Of a stretch of DNA of 64,000 bases, positions 43,876-52,060 are shown piece after piece. Within the stretch, counting starts at the first letter, position 1, and each line of letters starts with the position of its first letter. The stretch is taken from positions 1 to 64,000 of the forward strand of contig JBMNJO010000001.1 of assembly GCA_050951725.1 (NCBI GenBank). Direction: 5' to 3'. The notes under the pieces were generated by a model. It saw only the letters and a list, made by a program, of their open reading frames with translations, had not been told where the DNA came from and did no database searches. The position numbers were made by a program, and so were the translations under genes. This DNA comes from DTU052 sp050951725 (lineage in GTDB: Bacteria; Bacillota; Syntrophomonadia; Syntrophomonadales; DTU052).

Positions 43876-43905
43876 AACTGCTGCAGCTGGAGCGGAGAAG
43901 GAAAT

Positions 43906-43952
43906 AAAGAGGCTGTCCCAAATCCCAAAATGGAGAGAGGGTCAGCCTCTTT
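43906..43952 (+). terminator. Terminator of the methyltransferase gene
   Basis: AAAGAGGCTG (43906-43915) pairs perfectly with CAGCCTCTTT (43943-43952), followed by AATTTG. Confidence 0.75.
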
Positions 43953-43970
43953 AATTTGTTATTCGATCAG

Positions 43971-43996
43971 GGGGAAGGTTTAAAGCCTTCCCCTTT
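43971..43996 (+). terminator. Second hairpin after the methyltransferase gene
   Basis: GGGGAAGG (43971-43978) pairs with CCTTCCCC (43986-43993), followed by TTT. It may be a backup terminator. Confidence 0.6.
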
Positions 43997-44219
43997 AATC
44001 ATTTATGCCCAAACAAAGGTCAGCAACGCGGCGGCTGAATGTATTTTTTTGGGTCGGATTAATCCGGTTAATGGATTATTCAACGAACGCAGATGTATTA
44101 AATTGGCCTACATATATATAATTAATGGATTTATAACTTACAAATAACATAAAAGGATATATATAGAACGATGAAGCCATAGAAGAGACAATTTCCAAAA
44201 TTGTGGGGGAGGAGAAAAA

Positions 44220-45416
44220 ATGAGAGAGGTTGTTGTTGTCGGTGCGGCCAGAACGCCTTTTGGCAGGTTTGGGAGTGCGCTAAAGAACTGGTCTGCGGTT
44301 GAGTTGGGTGGGTTGGCGATTGCCGGAGCCATCAAAAGAGCCGGCTTGTCTGGAGAAGATGTTGAGTACCTGGTCATGGGACAGGTGCTTCAGGGGGGGT
44401 GTGGACAGATACCATCCCGCCAGGCGGCCAAGAACGCGGCTATCCCTTACCATGTCCCTTCGATTACGGTGAACAAGGTTTGCAGTTCCGGGATGGTAGC
44501 CATCCGTCTCGCATCCCAGATGGTAGCGTTGGGTGAGGTGGATGTGGTGGCAGGCGGCGGAATGGAAAGCATGTCCAATGCGCCATATCTAATGCCCAAA
44601 GCCCGTTGGGGCTACCGAATGTTTGACCAGAAAGTGGTCGACCTGATGGTCCATGACGGGCTGTGGTGTCCTTTCTATGACCGCCATATGGCGGTTCATG
44701 GATCGGAGGTGGCCCTTGAGATGGGGATCTCCCGTCAGGCGCAGGACGAGTGGGCCCTGCGATCACATACCAGGGCTTTGGCAGCTATGGAAAAGGGTTA
44801 CCTCAGGGAGGAGATTGTGGCCTTATCCGCACCGGCTAAACCGTCAGTGGTCGTCGACCGGGATGAGGGCCCCCGGCCTGATACGAGTTTGGAAGCCCTC
44901 TCCAAGCTCCCGCCGGTTTTTTCCAAGGAGGGTACGGTGACGGCCGGAAATGCCCCGTCGGTGAATGATGGGGCCGGGGCCCTGGTGCTTATGGCCCGGG
45001 AAAAGGCGGAGGAAATGGGCGTAAAGCCGCTCGCAACCATCCTGGGCCATGCCGAAGTGTCAGCCGACCCCAGGTACATTGCCACTGTTCCTGGGTTGGC
45101 AGTGCAAAAACTCCTCAAAATGCAGGGCCTGAGTCTGGGAGATATCAACTTATTGGAGATAAATGAAGCCTTTGCCGCGGTGGTTTTGATCAGTGCCCGC
45201 AAAATACTGGGCATGGACGATGCAGATCTTGACCGGAGAGTAAATGTAAATGGCGGTGCCGTTGCCTTAGGACACCCCATTGGCGCCAGCGGAGCCAGAA
45301 TAATCGGTTCCCTTATCTATGAACTGCGACGCCGGGGTGGGGGACTGGGAGTGGCCGCAATCTGCAGCGGAGCCGCCCAGGGTGATGCCCTGCTGATTAA
45401 AGTTGATGGCCTTTAA
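44220..45416 (+). CDS. Acetyl-CoA C-acetyltransferase (thiolase)
   Basis: A 398-residue biosynthetic-type thiolase that condenses or cleaves acetoacetyl-CoA or longer 3-ketoacyl-CoA. The catalytic triad is in place: nucleophilic Cys88 (VNKVCSSGM), His352 (GHPIGASGAR) and Cys382 (AAICSGAAQG). It has GGGGAGGAG before the ATG. It is followed after 11 bases by an acyl-CoA dehydrogenase, so the pair probably works in beta-oxidation of butyrate or longer fatty acids, the last and first steps of each round. A second thiolase is at 55829. Confidence 0.93.
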   Translation: MREVVVVGAARTPFGRFGSALKNWSAVELGGLAIAGAIKRAGLSGEDVEYLVMGQVLQGGCGQIPSRQAAKNAAIPYHVPSITVNKVCSSGMVAIRLASQMVALGEVDVVAGGGMESMSNAPYLMPKARWGYRMFDQKVVDLMVHDGLWCPFYDRHMAVHGSEVALEMGISRQAQDEWALRSHTRALAAMEKGYLREEIVALSAPAKPSVVVDRDEGPRPDTSLEALSKLPPVFSKEGTVTAGNAPSVNDGAGALVLMAREKAEEMGVKPLATILGHAEVSADPRYIATVPGLAVQKLLKMQGLSLGDINLLEINEAFAAVVLISARKILGMDDADLDRRVNVNGGAVALGHPIGASGARIIGSLIYELRRRGGGLGVAAICSGAAQGDALLIKVDGL

Positions 45417-45427
45417 AGGGGGGCAGG

Positions 45428-46576
45428 ATGATGTTTCAATTAGGTCAGGAGTCATTAATGCTGCAGAAAACCGTCCGCGAATTTGTCAAAAAGGAGATAG
45501 AACCACTCGGCGCTTACACCGACCGGAATCATGAGTTTCCGCAGGAAACCTGGAATAAGCTGGCCGCTTTGGGATTGACGGGGGTTGCCATCCCGGAAAA
45601 ATGGGGAGGGTCAGGGGGAAGCTACCTTGACCTGGTCATACTGGTGGAAGAAATAGCCAAAGCCTGTGCTTCGACGGCAGTTATTATCAGTGTACATACC
45701 GGTTTGGGTTGTATGAGCCTGAATCTCTATGGCTCGGAACGCCTGAAAGAAAAATACTTGCGGCCTTTGGCGGCTGGAGAGATCATCGGGGCCTATGCCC
45801 TCACCGAGAGCGGTGCCGGCTCAGATGCGGCCTCTATCAAGTGCAAGGCCGAAGAATCAGGGGAGTATTTCATTGTTAATGGAAGCAAGATTTTTGTGAC
45901 CAATGGCGGAGTTGCCCAGACCTACTGTACCTTTGTCAAAACCGATCCCTCGCTGGGTCCGGGCAAGGGGATAACCTGTCTGATAATTGAGAAAGGAACC
46001 CCCGGATTCACCATCGGTAAACCTATAGAGAAAATGGGTATCAACGGTTCACCCACGGTAGAGCTGTTCTTTGAAAACTGCCGTGTTCCCCGGGAGAATG
46101 TAGTGGGTGAGGTGAATGGGGGATTTCGGGTAGCCATGGGATTGCTTGATGGGGGACGTATCACCATCGCCGCCCAGGGCCTTGGCATCGGAGAAGGTGC
46201 CTTAGAATACACCACCAGGTATATCAAGGAACGGCATCAGTTTAATCGTCCCCTGGCCGCCAACCAGGGGGTACAGTTCATGGTGGCGGATATGGCAACT
46301 GATCTGGACGCAGCACGACTGATGGTTTTCCGTGCGGCCTGGCTGAAGGACCAGGGACTGCCCCACAGCAAGGAGGCCGCCATGGCCAAGAAAATGGCAT
46401 CCGACGTCTGTATGCAGGTGTGTACCGATTGCGTTCAATTGATGGGAGGGTATGGCTACTGCCGCGAATACCCGGTAGAGCGAATGATGCGGGACGCCAA
46501 AATCACTCAGATATATGAGGGTTCCAACCAGATACAGCGGATGATCATCGCCCGGCACGTCCTGGGCAAATATTGA
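45428..46576 (+). CDS. Acyl-CoA dehydrogenase (butyryl-CoA type)
   Basis: A 382-residue flavin acyl-CoA dehydrogenase of the short-chain (butyryl-CoA) kind, oxidising acyl-CoA to enoyl-CoA with electrons passing to an electron-transfer flavoprotein. Signatures are GAYALTESGAGSDAAS near residue 121, GGYGYCREYPVERMMRDAKI near 340-360 and the catalytic glutamate E364 in YEGSNQ. Either of two adjacent ATG codons (45428 or 45431) may start. It is the second gene of the thiolase-dehydrogenase pair, with no etf genes here. A strong hairpin (46577-46607) follows. Confidence 0.94.
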   Translation: MMFQLGQESLMLQKTVREFVKKEIEPLGAYTDRNHEFPQETWNKLAALGLTGVAIPEKWGGSGGSYLDLVILVEEIAKACASTAVIISVHTGLGCMSLNLYGSERLKEKYLRPLAAGEIIGAYALTESGAGSDAASIKCKAEESGEYFIVNGSKIFVTNGGVAQTYCTFVKTDPSLGPGKGITCLIIEKGTPGFTIGKPIEKMGINGSPTVELFFENCRVPRENVVGEVNGGFRVAMGLLDGGRITIAAQGLGIGEGALEYTTRYIKERHQFNRPLAANQGVQFMVADMATDLDAARLMVFRAAWLKDQGLPHSKEAAMAKKMASDVCMQVCTDCVQLMGGYGYCREYPVERMMRDAKITQIYEGSNQIQRMIIARHVLGKY

Positions 46577-46607
46577 TTGCATCACGGGGACTGTCCCCGT
46601 GATGCAA
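46577..46607. terminator. Perfect 15-bp hairpin between convergent genes
   Basis: TTGCATCACGGGGAC (46577-46591) and its exact complement GTCCCCGTGATGCAA (46593-46607) flank a single base. It sits between the acyl-CoA dehydrogenase and the convergent queT gene. A T-run (CTTTTT) occurs a few bases later on the plus strand. It could be a repeat-derived terminator. Confidence 0.6.
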
Positions 46608-47060
46608 TTACAGTCTTTTTCTTAAGTAGCTTATCAGGGGGTAGCCGATCAGCAGGATAACTGCTGTCTGGCTGATACCGATTGATGCGACTGAGAGCCA
46701 GTAGGGGTAATTGAAGAATGAATGCAGGTAGAGACTGACCAGGAATGCATTCAGAATGATAGGTGGCAGGTAAGCCAGTATACTGTGGCGCAGGTACCAG
46801 GTAAGGTAAGCCGCCGCCAGTGAGATCAGGGGTCCGAAAATGATATCAACCAGGCCAACACCACCCACGACATTGGCTAACAATACTCCCACGAAGATGC
46901 CGGCAATAGATTCGGGAAACAGTATGGGGAGAACGGTGAGAGCTTCAGCTGGCCGAAACTGTATGATGCCAAAACTGGTAGCATTAAAGACCAGGCACAG
47001 GGCCACATATAGGGCGGCTATTAAGCCGGCCCGGGTCAGCTTTTGAATCGAAGGCTGCAT
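46608..47060 (-). CDS. queT: QueT-family queuosine precursor transporter
   Basis: A 150-residue membrane protein with about five helices, matching the QueT family, the substrate-binding (S) component of an ECF transporter for a queuosine precursor. Family marks are TRAGLIAALYVALCLVF near the start, FRPAEALTVLP near residue 36 and the GVLLANVVGG loop. The queuosine role comes from the family. In some bacteria queT has a preQ1 riboswitch, but here the promoter at 47092-47121 leaves only a very short leader. It starts with ATG after AAAAGGGGAG. The gene converges with the acyl-CoA dehydrogenase gene. Confidence 0.9.
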   Translation of the reverse strand: MQPSIQKLTRAGLIAALYVALCLVFNATSFGIIQFRPAEALTVLPILFPESIAGIFVGVLLANVVGGVGLVDIIFGPLISLAAAYLTWYLRHSILAYLPPIILNAFLVSLYLHSFFNYPYWLSVASIGISQTAVILLIGYPLISYLRKRL

Positions 47061-47091
47061 GGAACTCCCCTTTTAGTTAGATCGCATTATC

Positions 47092-47121
47092 ATTATAGTA
47101 TCCCGAAAACGGGGAGAACAA
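47092..47121 (-). promoter_or_regulatory. Promoter of queT
   Basis: On the minus strand TTGTTC (47121-47116) and TATAAT (47097-47092) are spaced by 18 bases, about 32 bases before the queT start. It lies right beside the truncated palindromic element at 47125. Confidence 0.6.
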
Positions 47122-47124
47122 GAT

Positions 47125-47283
47125 GATTCCCCTGCGAAAAACAATAGTTCATAAGTTTGAATGCATGAATATTCTTCGCCAGACTTCACATGATACAACA
47201 CCATCTGCCTGTCTCACGACGAAAGGGGGACCGGGCCAATTCACGTCCATGTTCAGTGGCCCTCTCGCCCTGTCCATGCCGCC
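47125..47283 (+). repeat. Palindromic element, truncated copy
   Basis: It starts GATTCCCCTGCGAAAA and runs parallel to the first 160 bases of the copy at 60735 (same CGACGAAAGGGGGACCGGGCC core and GTTCAGTGGCCCTCTCGCCC), then stops at about 47283 without the right terminus. Confidence 0.8.
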
Positions 47284-47295
47284 CCAAACACAACT

Positions 47296-47325
47296 AAAGG
47301 GTTGAGGCTATCGTCTCAACCCTTT
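47296..47325 (-). terminator. Terminator after the spore coat genes
   Basis: AAAGGGTTGAG (47296-47306) pairs with CTCAACCCTTT (47315-47325). It lies 33 bases after the stop of the minus-strand spore coat gene. Confidence 0.75.
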
Positions 47326-47357
47326 ATCAAAGTTCATGCAGTTAAGTATACCGTAAT

Positions 47358-47618
47358 CTACTGCATCTGCTGTATACTGCTCATACTCTGCCGAATGTTG
47401 TTGAAAACATCCTGGGGAGCAGGCTGAATCTGGTACCATCCCTTTTGACTCATGGTGTTGTAGATGTCCTTCTGATGCTGCAACGTACCATCCAGCAGGG
47501 TTTTGAAGTGGGAACGTACCCGGTCGTTACTGCTTTCCAGAATTCCGCTGGTCAACATGCTGGCAGCGAGTTTATGCTGATTAAGCAGGATTCCCATCCA
47601 TTCACTTTCTCTGGCCAA
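47358..47618 (-). CDS. Spore coat protein, CotF family
   Basis: An 86-residue helical protein resembling the CotF spore coat family: LLNQHKLAASMLTSGILES, then a HFKTLLDGTLQHQKDIYNTMSQKGWYQIQPAP segment, where the GWY(Q)xxPA end is characteristic. It would be made in the mother cell during sporulation and become part of the coat. It starts with TTG at 47618 after GGAGGG. It forms a two-gene operon with the gene just upstream (12-base gap). Its presence supports an endospore-forming Firmicute. Confidence 0.85.
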   Translation of the reverse strand: MARESEWMGILLNQHKLAASMLTSGILESSNDRVRSHFKTLLDGTLQHQKDIYNTMSQKGWYQIQPAPQDVFNNIRQSMSSIQQMQ

Positions 47619-47630
47619 TTGTATCCCTCC

Positions 47631-47831
47631 TTATTGTAAAGTACTTTTGGTTACCAGGCTGGCAGTACTCTGCATCCATTGTTTGTGCTGACTGCTCATG
47701 GCGCTGATAATACCCTTGATCTGAGGGTCGGTTATCTCGCTGAGGGCATGTTGACAGGTTTTCTCAATGGAGTCGAACAGTTTGGTGGTGTCATCCAGGT
47801 ACAGCAGTTCTCTCGTTGAGAATTGGGTCAT
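47631..47831 (-). CDS. Small spore coat-associated protein, CotF-like
   Basis: A 66-residue protein, first gene of the spore coat pair. The sequence LYLDDTTKLFDSIEKTCQHA and HKQWMQSTASL is helical and resembles shortened CotF-type partners that usually sit before the coat gene, though no fixed family name can be given. It has AAGGAGG before the ATG. No consensus sporulation sigma-factor promoter could be pinned down upstream. Confidence 0.7.
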   Translation of the reverse strand: MTQFSTRELLYLDDTTKLFDSIEKTCQHALSEITDPQIKGIISAMSSQHKQWMQSTASLVTKSTLQ

Positions 47832-48043
47832 AACCTCAAACCTCCTTGCTCTTGTTGTATTTAGAGTGTGCAGAAGTGCGCAATTTATTCCCCTCGGCAG
47901 GCAGGTATGAACACCGGAAACGGGAGAGCAGATGCCGGCTCACAGGATGCGAAAAGATGTGGTGTGCGGCCCGTCCATAAGGCTGTATCGGGCTGCAATT
48001 TGAAAAGGGAGAAGTCGGGTGGGAGGTTACAATCAATCTGATA

Positions 48044-48072
48044 GGAAGCAGGGCGATTGCCACCCTGCTTCC
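48044..48072 (-). terminator. Hairpin after galT
   Basis: GGAAGCAGGG (48044-48053) pairs with CCCTGCTTCC (48063-48072). It lies just past the galT stop codon on the minus strand but lacks a clear T-run. Confidence 0.5.
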
Positions 48073-48081
48073 TCAAAAGCC

Positions 48082-49089
48082 TTAGTCTGACAATTGGGAG
48101 ATTTTCTCTTTGAGGGTTTCTGCTGCCCACTCAGGGGAAATCAGATTCATGTAGTATCCGGTTGAAACCTCCAATCCGGCCTGGACAATCAGACGGGGGA
48201 ATACCTCAATGAACCAGTGATGATCTGGCCCATTTTCCACGTTTACCGGGGCGGTGTTTATGACCAGGTTATATGATGGGTCATTCAGGATATCAACCAT
48301 GGAACTGAGCAGCTTCTTCAGGATATCAGCCAGTTCCGGAATTTGTTCTGCGGGAATATCGCCGAAATCCCGGGCGTGATTTTTGGGTATCACCCAGGTT
48401 TCATGGGCAAATCTAGAGGCAAATGGGCATATTACAATAAAATTCTCTGACTCCAGGACCAGCCTTACCTGGTCCTGTTTTTCCTGTTTAAGCATGTCGC
48501 ATATGAGACAGTTACCCGTGGCCTGGAGATAGCTTTCCAGGCCCTTAAGCTCATTGGGCACATAAGGCAGGCTCACAATCTGCATGTGACTGTGCCCCAG
48601 AGAGGCACCTGCGAAAAGGCCCTTATTCTTATATGTTTGAATGAACTTGATCCTTTGGTCTTTGGCCAGATCCAGGTGGCGTCTCTTCAACATCTCAATT
48701 ATCTCTGAGATCTTTTCTGCGGGTTGCTGGTGAAGCTCTATATCATGTTCCGGGGTTTCAACTACTACTTCATGAGAACCGAATCCGGTCATGAAGGAAT
48801 AGATGCCGTTGGTTACGGTGGCAAATTCGGTATCCCGGCTGAATGCGGTGAATTTGTTGGGGATGGCTCTGATCGTCCAACCAGGAGCGTTTTTCTCGGT
48901 ACCGGGCTTACGATTGACCATTATCTCCGGTGGTGTAACCGCTTCGTTACCCTCACAGAATGGGCAGAAACCTTGAGCTTTCAAGGGCTTTCCCTGGGCT
49001 GGAACCGGAAGATCTGTCGGCCTGATGGCCCTTCCAGTTGCGATCACCACCCAGCTGTCCCTTAGCAAATCCTTTCTAATCTCGGCCAA
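48082..49089 (-). CDS. galT: Galactose-1-phosphate uridylyltransferase family protein
   Basis: A 335-residue HIT-superfamily nucleotidyltransferase of the GalT kind, which exchanges UMP between UDP-glucose and galactose-1-phosphate. A zinc-type CPFCEGNE is near residue 42, and the catalytic HSH is in GASLGHSHMQ around 165. A second cysteine pair (CLIC) lies near residue 195. The frame continues up to an ATG at 49113, but the TTG at 49089 is preferred because AGGAGG lies seven bases before it. There is no galK or galE nearby, so the exact sugar is uncertain. It is a single gene between spore coat and beta-oxidation genes. Confidence 0.87.
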   Translation of the reverse strand: MAEIRKDLLRDSWVVIATGRAIRPTDLPVPAQGKPLKAQGFCPFCEGNEAVTPPEIMVNRKPGTEKNAPGWTIRAIPNKFTAFSRDTEFATVTNGIYSFMTGFGSHEVVVETPEHDIELHQQPAEKISEIIEMLKRRHLDLAKDQRIKFIQTYKNKGLFAGASLGHSHMQIVSLPYVPNELKGLESYLQATGNCLICDMLKQEKQDQVRLVLESENFIVICPFASRFAHETWVIPKNHARDFGDIPAEQIPELADILKKLLSSMVDILNDPSYNLVINTAPVNVENGPDHHWFIEVFPRLIVQAGLEVSTGYYMNLISPEWAAETLKEKISQLSD

Positions 49090-49269
49090 AGCTATTCCTC
49101 CTCTCAAAATCATGGGTTAAGTTTTAATACCGAACCGGTCTTCACATAATCCAATCATAACTCACCTCTGCCAATTTTTCATCTAATAACAGTGCCATGA
49201 CAGCCTGTTGGGCAGTACACCGGAGCTTACCTCTCTAACTCGGAATATAGCCCGGATGATAGCGGTAAA

Positions 49270-49278
49270 TGGTATAAT
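49270..49278 (+). promoter_or_regulatory. Extended -10 promoter of the SDR gene
   Basis: TGGTATAAT at 49270-49278 matches an extended -10 promoter (TG-N-TATAAT), 109 bases before the start codon. No good -35 box is visible. Confidence 0.55.
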
Positions 49279-49387
49279 TCTTGCATAAGTAACTATCGCT
49301 CAATCTTGTCTGAGTTAAGCTGGTTATTTTGCGAAACAACCCGTTTAACTGCAGATGGGACCAGTAAGACAAAGGAGGTTGTGAGAC

Positions 49388-50164
49388 GTGAATGTTAAGG
49401 ACATGTTCGATCTGTCCGGCAAGGTTGCTGTAGTAACGGGGGGTTCTATAGGTTTAGGTGCCTATATGGCCCGGGGTTTGGCTGAGGCTGGCGCCAATGT
49501 GGTAGTAGCAGCCCGCAAGGTTGAACGCTGTGTCGCGCTCTGTGAAGAATTACAGGGTCTGGGTGTCAAAGCCATTCCGGCAGCCTGCGACGTCAGCAAG
49601 GCCGAAGACTGTCAGAACCTGGTTGATGTAACAGTGAAGGAATTCGGCAAACTTGATATCCTGGTGAACAATGCAGGTTACACCTGGGCGGCGGATGCCA
49701 TGGACTATCCCATGAACAAATGGCATCAAATCATGGATTTGAATGTAACCGGTCTTTTCCAACTCTCGGCCATGGCCGCCAAAGTGATGAAGGAGCAGGG
49801 CGGAGGCAGGATTATCAATATCACCTCAGTAGCTGGTTTCTATGGCAGTCAGCCGGAAGCCCAAAATACCATTGCCTACAACACCAGCAAGGGTGCGGTT
49901 GTTACCATGACCAAGGACCTCGCAGTAAAATGGGCCCGCTACGGCATTTACGTCAATGCCATCGCTCCGGGATTCTTCCCCACTCACATGAGCAGTGGAC
50001 TCCTGGAAAAGAACAAACACCTGGTTATTCCCCGTGTGCCAATGGGCAGGCTGGGAGAGGAAGATGACATAAAAGGAGTGGTGGTATTCCTGAGCTCCGA
50101 GGCCTCAAGATATATCACCGGCCAGACTATTATGCTTGAGGGCGGCGTCACTGCATCTGCTTAG
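49388..50164 (+). CDS. Short-chain dehydrogenase/reductase
   Basis: A 258-residue SDR enzyme. The cofactor motif TGGSIGLG is at residues 17-24, NNAG near 90, and the catalytic Ser and YxxxK in ITSVAG and YNTSK (about 145-165). It is FabG-like and oxidises or reduces a hydroxyl/keto group with NAD(H) or NADP(H). Position just before the 3-hydroxyacyl-CoA dehydrogenase suggests a role in fatty-acid metabolism. It starts with GTG at 49388 after AGGAGG at nine-base spacing. A strong hairpin (50251-50290) separates it from the next gene. Confidence 0.9.
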   Translation: MNVKDMFDLSGKVAVVTGGSIGLGAYMARGLAEAGANVVVAARKVERCVALCEELQGLGVKAIPAACDVSKAEDCQNLVDVTVKEFGKLDILVNNAGYTWAADAMDYPMNKWHQIMDLNVTGLFQLSAMAAKVMKEQGGGRIINITSVAGFYGSQPEAQNTIAYNTSKGAVVTMTKDLAVKWARYGIYVNAIAPGFFPTHMSSGLLEKNKHLVIPRVPMGRLGEEDDIKGVVVFLSSEASRYITGQTIMLEGGVTASA

Positions 50165-50250
50165 GCCTTAGAATAAAAAAGATGGTTATAACATAGTTGT
50201 ACTTACTGCTGCTCACCTGCGTTTCAGACGATTAATCTATTCGTTTATTG

Positions 50251-50290
50251 ACTGACTGAGGTTGAGCCTATGGAATCGACCTCAGTCAGT
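50251..50290 (+). terminator. Terminator after the SDR gene
   Basis: ACTGACTGAGGT (50251-50262) pairs perfectly with ACCTCAGTCAGT (50279-50290), followed by GTATGTTTT. Confidence 0.7.
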
Positions 50291-50338
50291 GTATGTTTTG
50301 GAGTCCTCAAATTAGGTGTGTGAAAGGAGTTATCTGCT

Positions 50339-51742
50339 TTGAGTTTTAAGATTGAAAATGCCGTGGTAATCGGTTCCGGTGTTATGGGAGCCGGTATTGT
50401 TGCTCACCTGGCCAATTGCGGAATCGAGGTTCTCCTCCTGGACATTCTGCCTCCAGAACTTACGGCCAGTGATAAGGAGCAGGGTTTGACCGAGGCATCT
50501 CCTGAGTGGCGCAACCAGCTCTCAATCAACGCGTTGAACAAGCTGCTGAAATCGCGCCGTCCGGTCTTTACCTCCGAGGAGAGTTTTGCTCGCGTAAAGG
50601 TCGGAAATCTGGTCGATGATCTGCCCAAGGTCGCAGATTATGACTGGATTCTGGAGACCATTATTGAAAAACTGGAAATTAAACGGCCGCTTTTCGCCAA
50701 GATCGAGAAGCTGCGGCGTCCGGACAGTATTGTTACTACCAACACCTCAGGACTTCCAATTAAACAGATTACCGCCGGGATGACCAATGAATTCAAACAA
50801 CATTTCATGGGAACTCACTTTTTTAATCCGCCCACCTATATCAGGTTGCTGGAGATTATCCCCGGGGTGGAAACGCTTCCCGAAGCAGTTGAGTTCATGA
50901 AGACCTTCCTCACGGACCGGTTAGCAAAAGATGTGCTGATCTGCAAGGATACGCCCAATTTTATCGCCAATCGCATGGGCGCCGCTACGAGCTTGAATGC
51001 TATGCACCTGGCTGCCCGGATGGGAATGCGGATAGAAGAGGTGGATGCCTTATGCGGTCACGCCATGGCCAGACTGCGGACAGCGGTCTTCAGGTCCTCG
51101 GATGCCATTGGTCTTGATACCAATTTTAATGTGACCTCAAATCTTTACGCCAATGTCCCGAATGACGAGCGCCGGGATATATTCCAGTATCCCAAATACG
51201 CAGAGCGGATGATCGAAAAAGGACTGCTCGGGGCTAAAGTTGGGCAGGGTTATTACAAAACCGTGGTAAACGAAGACGGCTCCACCAAGGAAATGGTTCT
51301 CGATCTGGATACGCTGGAATACCGGGAAAAGATAACTCCTGATTTTCCGTGCCTTAAAGCGGCAGAAAAACTGGACAACCCGGCTGACAGACTAAAGGTG
51401 TTGGTATCTGACAAGAATGACCGGGGTTCTTTGTTTGCCTGGGAGGTTGTAGCCAGTGATCTGATATATGCGGCCAACCGTGTGTTGGAGATATGCGACA
51501 CCATCATGGACATTGACAACGCCATGAGCTGGGGCTATTTCTGGAGACTTACTCCTTTCCAGGCCTGGGACAGTCTGGGAGTCAAAGAGACTGTGGCCAG
51601 GATGAAGGAAGAGGGAAAACCGGTTCCGGAGCGGATTGAGACCATGCTGGCCAAGGGCTGCGATTCTTTCTATAAAGAAATTGACGGGACCAGGTGTTAT
51701 TATGATTTCCGCACCGAATCGTATCAACCAATAAACAGTTAA
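50339..51742 (+). CDS. 3-hydroxyacyl-CoA dehydrogenase, no hydratase domain
   Basis: A 467-residue NAD-dependent 3-hydroxyacyl-CoA dehydrogenase, third step of beta-oxidation. The NAD motif GSGVMGAG is at residues 12-19, the catalytic histidine is H160 in MGTHFFNP and the conserved CKDTPNFIANR helix follows near 203. It is collinear with residues 1-465 of the 793-residue fusion protein encoded at 53407 (same ordering, including an FYK...YY end), but lacks the enoyl-CoA hydratase part. It starts with TTG after AAAGGAG. The function is likely oxidation of (S)-3-hydroxybutyryl-CoA or similar. Confidence 0.92.
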   Translation: MSFKIENAVVIGSGVMGAGIVAHLANCGIEVLLLDILPPELTASDKEQGLTEASPEWRNQLSINALNKLLKSRRPVFTSEESFARVKVGNLVDDLPKVADYDWILETIIEKLEIKRPLFAKIEKLRRPDSIVTTNTSGLPIKQITAGMTNEFKQHFMGTHFFNPPTYIRLLEIIPGVETLPEAVEFMKTFLTDRLAKDVLICKDTPNFIANRMGAATSLNAMHLAARMGMRIEEVDALCGHAMARLRTAVFRSSDAIGLDTNFNVTSNLYANVPNDERRDIFQYPKYAERMIEKGLLGAKVGQGYYKTVVNEDGSTKEMVLDLDTLEYREKITPDFPCLKAAEKLDNPADRLKVLVSDKNDRGSLFAWEVVASDLIYAANRVLEICDTIMDIDNAMSWGYFWRLTPFQAWDSLGVKETVARMKEEGKPVPERIETMLAKGCDSFYKEIDGTRCYYDFRTESYQPINS

Positions 51743-52060
51743 CTATTAAGGAAGTGATCCCCCTGCGAAAACCCATATTATGCTGTTTGAATGCATAAAT
51801 ATGTGGGAGCCGGTTGACGCAGCATGGCAGCAACACCCTGCGAAGGCGAACGATGAAAGGGGGCGAGCCTCATGGACGGGGCGAGAGGGCCATTGACCAT
51901 GAACGTGAATTGGCCCGGTCCCCCTTTCGTCGTGAGACAAGCAGATGGTGTTGCTGCCATGCGAAGTCTGGCGACTAATATTTATGCATTCAACCTTACG
52001 AATTATTACTTTTCGCAGGGGAATCAATAAGGCAAATGTTTCATTAGGGAGGAAAGGACT
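51743..52060. other. Intergenic region filled by a palindromic element
   Basis: About 320 bases, of which 51756-52025 are a full palindromic element. The short part after it contains the AGGGAGG ribosome binding site of the MBL gene. No promoter was identified outside the element. Confidence 0.7.
51756..52025 (-). repeat. Palindromic element, full copy in reverse orientation
   Basis: It begins GATCCCCCTGCGAAAAC and ends TTTTCGCAGGGGAATC. Along its whole length it reads as the reverse complement of the copy at 60735, about nine bases in ten matching by eye. It has no plausible gene; short open frames in it are by-products of the symmetry. Confidence 0.88.

Larger units (their letters stand above)
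43876..44219. other. Intergenic region with two hairpins
   Basis: About 340 bases between the methyltransferase and thiolase genes. It has two terminator-like hairpins (43906-43952 and 43971-43996). The remaining part is AT-rich (TATATATAATTAATGG near 44110), likely the promoter region of the thiolase gene. Confidence 0.6.

Noticed and set aside
47061..47124. Possible preQ1 riboswitch upstream of queT
   Set aside because: The promoter at 47092-47121 leaves a leader of roughly 25-30 bases, too short for the motif, and no preQ1 consensus was found.
51778..52027. Open reading frames in the palindromic elements
   Set aside because: They appear in several copies only because the elements lack stop codons in some frames; frames are not conserved between copies and have no ribosome binding sites.
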